Source: Bacteroides sp. (lineage in GTDB: Bacteria > Bacteroidota > Bacteroidia > Bacteroidales > Muribaculaceae). Taken from it: a stretch of DNA of 64,000 nt. The notes under the pieces are model-generated. The model saw only the letters and a program-made list of their open reading frames with translations, was not told the origin of the DNA and ran no database searches. Numbering within the stretch: position 1 is the stretch's first letter; each line of letters starts with the position of its first letter. Shown here piece by piece: positions 59,156 to 64,000 of the stretch. Both the position numbers and the translations under genes were made by a program. Location: assembly GCA_014801815.1 (NCBI GenBank), contig JAAVDM010000032.1, forward strand, positions 62,001-126,000. Direction: 5' to 3'.

Positions 59156-60202
59156 TCAGAGAGTGATGAGTTCGTCATAGCCGAAATCACGTACAGCCGC
59201 AGTACCTATAATCTCATCCCAACGCATGGGACTGATACCTGAGCCGGGACGCTTGACCGTTATATTTTCTTCGGTAAGTACTTCTCCTTTACTTATAGGA
59301 CGCGCTGCCACGATACTCTTACGTGCCACTTCGATATTCGGCGCTTCGCTAACGCTCACCTGCTTTTCAGCACTGCCGAGAGCCTGTTCTATATTACGTA
59401 TGGAACGCACCATAGCGGCAAGTTCGTGAGGTTCGAGACTGGCCTTGTGGTCTGGGCCGGGCAGATTACGGTCAAGGGTAAAATGCTTCTCAATCATTCC
59501 TGCCCCCAAGGCGACCGCAGCCACAGGCACTTCGATGCCGACAGTATGGTCACTGTAACCTGTACGCACCCCGAGACGCTCACCGATAGTAAGCATGGCA
59601 CGAAGATTAACATCGTTCATGGGTGTAGGATACTGCGTGTTGCAGTGAAGCACCCATATATCGTCACGTGTCAGCCGTGACTGTGAGGGATAACGGTCAT
59701 GTGTGCCGGTAAGTATGCGCACGGCATCCTCTATCTCATCGAGCGTTGACATACCGGTACTCAGTATCACGGGACGTCCTACAGCAGCCACACGGCGCAA
59801 ATAAGGAAGATTGGTGATTTCGCCTGAAGGTATCTTGAAATAATCCTGTCCGACTTCCGCCAACAGGTCGATTGAAACCAGATCGAACGGAGTACTCATG
59901 AAACCTATCCCCTCCTCTTCACACAGCGCTTTCAGACCGGCATAGTCACTGAGAGGCAAATGTATAGCCCGGCACATATCGAGCTGTGACTCACCGGCAC
60001 CGGTAGTTTCTTTCTGATACTCGGCTTTGGGTGCTATGCTCGATATTACAAGTTCGGGCACTGCGGTCTGAAACTTCACATAGTCAGCGCCTGCTTCGCG
60101 GGCAGCTCTAACCATGCGGCGTGCCATATCAATGTCGCCGTTGTGATTGACACCGGCTTCGGCTATGATTATGACACGTCCGGGATTATACTTTGTCTGC
60201 AT
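59156..60202 (-). CDS. neuB: N-acetylneuraminate/legionaminate-type synthase
   Basis: 348 residues. NeuB domain: IIAEAGVNHNGDIDMARRMVRAA, DYVKFQTA, FMSTPFD, KIPSGEITNLPYL and GYSDHTVGIEVPVAAVALGA. The C-terminal SAF/antifreeze-like domain runs from about residue 285 (SIVAARPISKGEVLTEENITVKRPG). It condenses a hexosamine derivative with phosphoenolpyruvate. Confidence 0.93.
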   Translation of the reverse strand: MQTKYNPGRVIIIAEAGVNHNGDIDMARRMVRAAREAGADYVKFQTAVPELVISSIAPKAEYQKETTGAGESQLDMCRAIHLPLSDYAGLKALCEEEGIGFMSTPFDLVSIDLLAEVGQDYFKIPSGEITNLPYLRRVAAVGRPVILSTGMSTLDEIEDAVRILTGTHDRYPSQSRLTRDDIWVLHCNTQYPTPMNDVNLRAMLTIGERLGVRTGYSDHTVGIEVPVAAVALGAGMIEKHFTLDRNLPGPDHKASLEPHELAAMVRSIRNIEQALGSAEKQVSVSEAPNIEVARKSIVAARPISKGEVLTEENITVKRPGSGISPMRWDEIIGTAAVRDFGYDELITL

Positions 60203-60212
60203 ATTGTCTGAT

Positions 60213-61211
60213 TCAGTCAGCCGTAGGTGATGTGTTGTCGAGGTGCATCATACGCTCCTCCTCATCGGCGTAGAATATAGTCTCTTTCAGGTAACGCGCC
60301 ATGAGCGTCTGCGAGGCCCAGTTGTCACACGGACTCACGGGATGACCGAGCGCCTCGTCAAGGATGTAATCCGTAATCGGGGCACCGGCATATATGGAGC
60401 AAACCACACCGCCCCCAAGACGCGGATTCACCTCCATAAGCAGATACCGGTCACGATTCAGATCATGCAGGAACTGAAGTGTCACAGGGCCACGAAGATT
60501 AAAAGATTCTATCACCTTACGGCTCATATCCATAAGTGTAGGTATACGGCACGTCACCGTACGTGTCACCTCGCCACCCATCACTTCCAGACGCCGGCGG
60601 GGAACAGTGACAAGAATTTCACCCTGCTGACTTACATAACAATCGACCGTATACTCATGGCAGCGCTCTATGAATTCCTGCACCAGATAGTCACCTATAT
60701 TATCAAGGTGCATCAGGTCGTCTATGTTATGGAATATTTTTATACCGCGCGAGGCCGAGCCATGACGAGGTTTGGCAATAGCGGGCATCTCGGCCGTTAT
60801 CACCGAATAGGTGGCCGGTATAGGACAACCGGCTTTTTTAAACGCCCTTGCAGCCTCCACCTTATCGAACATTATCCGTGCTGTCTCAAAGTCACTGACG
60901 GGTACAAACACGCCTTTTATCTGCTCGCGGCACTTAGCCGCTATCTCTATGGCCCCATCTACGAAAGGCAGAATTATGTCTACATCGTATTCATGTACCA
61001 CACGCTCTATATCGTTGACCACATCGGGGTCAGTCCAGCGTTTTCCTACCACTACCTTGCCGACGATAGCTATGGGAACCTCCTCGTTCAGCTCGTAACT
61101 TACAAGGTCAACTTCGTAACCTGTGCGACGGCCGCTATTCTTTATAAGCTCGGCCACCGACACCCGCCGTGCTCCACCGAGGGCCAGCACGGTAAGTTTC
61201 TGTTTTTTCAT
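60213..61211 (-). CDS. ATP-grasp enzyme of the nonulosonate operon
   Basis: 332 residues. Pre-ATP-grasp N-terminal part (VLALGGARRVSVAELIKNSG), an ATP-grasp core with AIAKPRHGSASRGIKIF and a metal-binding segment DRYLLMEVNPRLGGGVV. ATP-grasp enzymes join a carboxylate to an amine or thiol; the substrate here is not known. It overlaps the LegB-like gene by 4 bp, so it is a member of the pathway. It may add an amino acid or similar group to the sugar. Confidence 0.82.
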   Translation of the reverse strand: MKKQKLTVLALGGARRVSVAELIKNSGRRTGYEVDLVSYELNEEVPIAIVGKVVVGKRWTDPDVVNDIERVVHEYDVDIILPFVDGAIEIAAKCREQIKGVFVPVSDFETARIMFDKVEAARAFKKAGCPIPATYSVITAEMPAIAKPRHGSASRGIKIFHNIDDLMHLDNIGDYLVQEFIERCHEYTVDCYVSQQGEILVTVPRRRLEVMGGEVTRTVTCRIPTLMDMSRKVIESFNLRGPVTLQFLHDLNRDRYLLMEVNPRLGGGVVCSIYAGAPITDYILDEALGHPVSPCDNWASQTLMARYLKETIFYADEEERMMHLDNTSPTAD

Positions 61212-62185
61212 CGGTTATAGATATTGGGTTTATATTGTTTGAGATTTTCGGTATCGGTCAGCCAGATGGCTGTGCGACGCAGACCCTCCTCCAGACTCAC
61301 CTGCGGACGCCATCCGGTGAGACGTGTTATCTTTTCGTTAGAACCACACAAACGATATACTTCACTATCACGCGGGCGCAGACGTTCAGGGTCTGTCTCA
61401 AATGTGATGTCTGCATTCATGACCCGGGCTATGGTCTCCAGAGTCTCCCCCATACTCACTTCGGTGCCTGTAGCTATATTCACCTCCTCGCCTATCGTGG
61501 CTTCGCTACGAGCTATGGCTATAAAACCGGCTGCCGTATCTGTGACATAATTAAAATCGCGTGTCGGTGTCAGGTCGCCGACTTTTATCACTTTCCGTCC
61601 CGAAGCTATCTGGCTGATGATAGTCGGTATGATAGCCCGTGCCGACTGACGCGGGCCATACGTGTTGAATGGACGCACCAGTGTCACAGGCAGCCCGAAG
61701 GCATGGCGGAAGCTCATGGCTATGGCATCGGCACCTATCTTGGAGGCCGAATAGGGTGACTGAGGCTGACGCGGGTGAGTTTCGTCAATGGGTACCTTCA
61801 GGGCCGTACCGTACACTTCGGAAGTCGATGTCACCAGCAGACGATCACAGCCGGCATCACGCACGGCCTGACACATATTCAGCGTACCCTTTACATTTGT
61901 GTCTATGTAGCTGTCAGGCGCCAAGTAACTGTAAGGTATGGCTATAAGGGCCGCGAGATGAAACACCGTATCGGCACCCTGCACAAGCTGACGGCAGAAA
62001 TTGGGGTCACGCACATCACCTGTCACCACTTCAAGCTGAGGGTGATGCACCTGTTCGAGCCAGCCCCATGTGTTCTGCGAGTTATATTGTGCCAAAGCTC
62101 TGACATGGCAGCCCTCGCTCAGAAGGGCTTCGGTAAGGTGACTGCCGATAAAACCATCAGCACCCGTGACAACTACATTTTTCAT
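61208..62185 (-). CDS. NAD-dependent 4,6-dehydratase, LegB-like
   Basis: 325 residues, extended SDR. Rossmann GADGFIGSHLTEALL, then NSQNTWGWLEQ typical of the legionaminic-pathway dehydratase LegB, STSEVYG and the catalytic YSASKIGAD. It removes water from a UDP-hexose(amine) to give the 4-keto-6-deoxy sugar. No aminotransferase (LegC) or acetyltransferase (LegH) follows; these may lie beyond the window's right edge. Confidence 0.85.
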   Translation of the reverse strand: MKNVVVTGADGFIGSHLTEALLSEGCHVRALAQYNSQNTWGWLEQVHHPQLEVVTGDVRDPNFCRQLVQGADTVFHLAALIAIPYSYLAPDSYIDTNVKGTLNMCQAVRDAGCDRLLVTSTSEVYGTALKVPIDETHPRQPQSPYSASKIGADAIAMSFRHAFGLPVTLVRPFNTYGPRQSARAIIPTIISQIASGRKVIKVGDLTPTRDFNYVTDTAAGFIAIARSEATIGEEVNIATGTEVSMGETLETIARVMNADITFETDPERLRPRDSEVYRLCGSNEKITRLTGWRPQVSLEEGLRRTAIWLTDTENLKQYKPNIYNR

Positions 62186-62211
62186 CGTATAGGTAGTTAA
62201 AGATTGAGGAT

Positions 62212-63180
62212 TCAGTCTATATGGAAGCCCGTCAGTCGGGGGTCTTCAGTAAATGTGCCGATATGGCGTTTCTTCTTTTCTTCAAATATTTCGGATATTT
62301 TCAGGAAAATACCGGTTTCCTCAACATCGCCGAATTCCGTATTGATTGCCGTACCGAATACTTTCATTGTAGGCGACAGAGCCATATAAGCATTGACAAG
62401 AGGCGGAATGTTAAGACCTTCATCGCGTATGGCACGATTAAGTATGCGGTAGTCTTCCTTAAAGCTCCCTCCGCTGAGACGACTCTGGACGGCCTCGCTC
62501 AGAGCTTCGGTAGCCAGAGGTGTGATAGGACGCACAAGGCCATCAGGATCGGGGAAATGCTTATAGAGGAATCCTAAAAGCAAATCACGGCAGTTGATTT
62601 TATAACTCGGATACATCGTGACCTTACCGAACAAATACTCTATCTGAGGGTATATAACCGTCAGAGCCCCGAGACCGTCCCACAGGTTGTCGAGTGTGTA
62701 AAGAGCGCGTGACCCGGCTTTGCTCGACTGATAAGGAGGTGCCACAAACGAGCGTCCCAGCTCAAGTGTGGCGGGGAGATACTCCTTAATAAAGCGGTCC
62801 GAGAAACGAAACATATGTGAAGTGGCGATATGAGGTACACCAGAGGAGTCAAGGCGTATGTTCTCGCCTAATATGAACCGGTAGCCGCCTGTTATCTCAC
62901 GGGCCACAGGATCCCACACTATGAGCTGCCGACAAGGCTGCTCCATAGTGTCAAACTCGTCGATGTCGTAAGCCTTGCCTGTGCCGCCGCCGGCACCACG
63001 GAAAGCCACCTCACGGATACGGCCTATCTCAAGCATGGTGTTTGGCGCCGTGTGCGCGTCGACCACATAAAGATGGTTGTCGCCCTTATTGGCATGGCGA
63101 AGCAAGCGGTCGGAGGTCAGTTCCCTTTCTATGAGTTTAGGGTCAATGGGGTCGATTATCTTATCCATAGTCTCTGTCAT
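62212..63180 (-). CDS. glsB: GNAT-type N-acyltransferase, GlsB-like (glycine lipid synthesis)
   Basis: 322 residues from ATG 63180 (MTETMDKIIDP); longer starts are unlikely. The Acetyltransf_5/OlsB-like fold is readable (EIGRIREVAFRGAGGGTG, ITGGYRFILG, LELGRSFVAPPYQ). In Bacteroides the GlsB/GlsA pair makes glycine lipids; GlsB attaches the first acyl chain to glycine. No glsA partner is visible here. It is 26 bp ahead of the LegB-like gene on the same strand, so it may share the transcript, but the connection may be coincidental. Confidence 0.75.
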   Translation of the reverse strand: MTETMDKIIDPIDPKLIERELTSDRLLRHANKGDNHLYVVDAHTAPNTMLEIGRIREVAFRGAGGGTGKAYDIDEFDTMEQPCRQLIVWDPVAREITGGYRFILGENIRLDSSGVPHIATSHMFRFSDRFIKEYLPATLELGRSFVAPPYQSSKAGSRALYTLDNLWDGLGALTVIYPQIEYLFGKVTMYPSYKINCRDLLLGFLYKHFPDPDGLVRPITPLATEALSEAVQSRLSGGSFKEDYRILNRAIRDEGLNIPPLVNAYMALSPTMKVFGTAINTEFGDVEETGIFLKISEIFEEKKKRHIGTFTEDPRLTGFHID

Positions 63181-63282
63181 GTCGGCCTGAGCGGTTAGCT
63201 TGTTCGCAGGGCCACACTGTAACAGTCGCAAAATTAATAATAATCGTTGAGGTCTGCAAATGCTTTTACATCCTGCGAACAT

Positions 63283-64000
63283 TCAGACAGTCTGCCGATG
63301 TGCCTGAACGAGTCTGCGAAGCCGCATCAGGACTGCGTTGCGCTCATCTGATCCAAGGCCGAAAAACCATACACAGATGACAGCCGACACTGTCGAGACA
63401 CTACCGGTGAGTATCGTATCAGACAGATATTCACCCATGAAGAACTGCAGGGACAGCGGCAGCGGCAAAGCCGACAAAATAACAATCATCGCCGGACGAA
63501 GCACATGACGACAATAACTGACTACCGACAGACCTGCCATAGCACGCAGAAACCACAGCCTTGCACACAGACAGAACGTTGCTATTATCAGCGAGATAAC
63601 ATACACTGACCACGGTAGTGCCCCACATCGCAGCACAAAATAACTGATTGGAAAATTAAGCAATAGTAACCCTCCCACAGCTATCTGGTAGTTGCGGATA
63701 CGTCCTGTAGCCACCTGCAAAGTTATCAACGTCAACGACAGGGTTTCTATCAGACAACCTATAAGTGTCAGTCTTACGAAGACGACAGTAAAACAGGGAT
63801 ATTCATCGAGCCACAGACGAAGCACGGCCGGAGTTACCAATAATAGCGGCAGTACTACAATAAAGGTCAGACAAAAGCCTAAACGTGCGCCCCGTTCAAC
63901 AAGACTGAGACTCCGTGCCGTATCGCCGGCAGCATATAACTTTGTTATATGTGGTCGTAGAGCAGTCATGAAATTATCACTGAAAGCCAAAGCCACTATA
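63283..64000 (-). CDS. Oligosaccharide flippase (Wzx/MATE-like), C-terminal part, runs off right edge
   Basis: About 239 residues visible, no start in the window (GTG 63996 is internal). The motif ALRPHITKLYAAGDTARSLSLVERGARLG is the central loop of polysaccharide flippases, followed by six membrane helices. It probably flips the lipid-linked glycan of a surface polymer that contains the nonulosonic acid. The first gene seen of the right-hand locus. Confidence 0.8.
   Translation of the reverse strand, partial: IVALAFSDNFMTALRPHITKLYAAGDTARSLSLVERGARLGFCLTFIVVLPLLLVTPAVLRLWLDEYPCFTVVFVRLTLIGCLIETLSLTLITLQVATGRIRNYQIAVGGLLLLNFPISYFVLRCGALPWSVYVISLIIATFCLCARLWFLRAMAGLSVVSYCRHVLRPAMIVILSALPLPLSLQFFMGEYLSDTILTGSVSTVSAVICVWFFGLGSDERNAVLMRLRRLVQAHRQTV

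Noticed and set aside
1-64000. CRISPR array, prophage or intact insertion sequence
   Set aside because: No regularly spaced repeats with spacers, no integrase, no transposase and no phage structural gene were found; the only regular tandem repeat is the 9-bp microsatellite.

Overview
The window looks like a chromosomal segment of a gut Bacteroidales, most plausibly a Muribaculaceae relative. This is inferred from SusC/SusD pairs, hybrid two-component sensors, Bacteroidetes-type promoters (TTTG, about 20 nt, TAnnTTTG), a glycine-lipid acyltransferase, class III FBPase and typical Bacteroidales families (GSCFA, DUF4831, DUF1573). No rRNA, IS element or CRISPR array is visible; there is one tRNA (Pro).

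Layout. 1-3.4 kb is an AT-rich accessory patch: the 5' part of a hybrid sensor running off the left edge, a decayed DUF1016 gene beside an XRE regulator, and an archaeal-type ATPase framed by two near-identical long palindromes. 3.5-20.1 kb is a complete fructan (levan/inulin-type) utilisation locus. On the minus strand lie susC, susD, a surface lipoprotein and a GH32 with an N-terminal LamG-like domain, followed upstream by a fructose-type hybrid sensor-regulator. On the plus strand lie a canonical GH32, an MFS transporter and a fructokinase. Both arms carry the same tandem ATGTTGC element at an identical distance from the promoter. 20.3-34.7 kb holds housekeeping genes (GSCFA, DUF1015, Fur, rubredoxin, EamA exporter, inositol monophosphatase, AraC, nitroreductase, ExoVII, NAD(P)HX repair, fructose-bisphosphate aldolase). 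34.8-38.9 kb is a Wza/Wzc/CpsB polysaccharide export module. 39.1-49.3 kb has FBPase, a GT2, a polytopic protein, RF2, acyl-CoA synthetase, MeaB and two DUF1573 proteins.

50.0-54.4 kb is a radical SAM/lipoprotein system: three small lipoprotein genes and an rSAM-SPASM enzyme coupled by overlapping start/stop codons, behind a membrane-anchored TPR-HTH regulator and a symmetric operator-like array. 54.4-57.0 kb has a 9-bp microsatellite, a small membrane protein and an AbiE toxin-antitoxin pair whose toxin carries two inactivating-looking changes. 57.2-64 kb is tRNA-Pro and a nonulosonic-acid (sialic/legionaminic-type) operon with an ATP-grasp enzyme, a LegB-like dehydratase, a GlsB-like acyltransferase and the end of a flippase.

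Non-coding structure is unusually rich: a 191-195 bp inverted-repeat-bounded element occurs three times (20.1, 23.4, 49.3 kb), with solo ends elsewhere, and there are four very long near-perfect palindromes (1.7, 3.3, 49.9, 55.5 kb). Family names come from reading motifs; no database search was possible.
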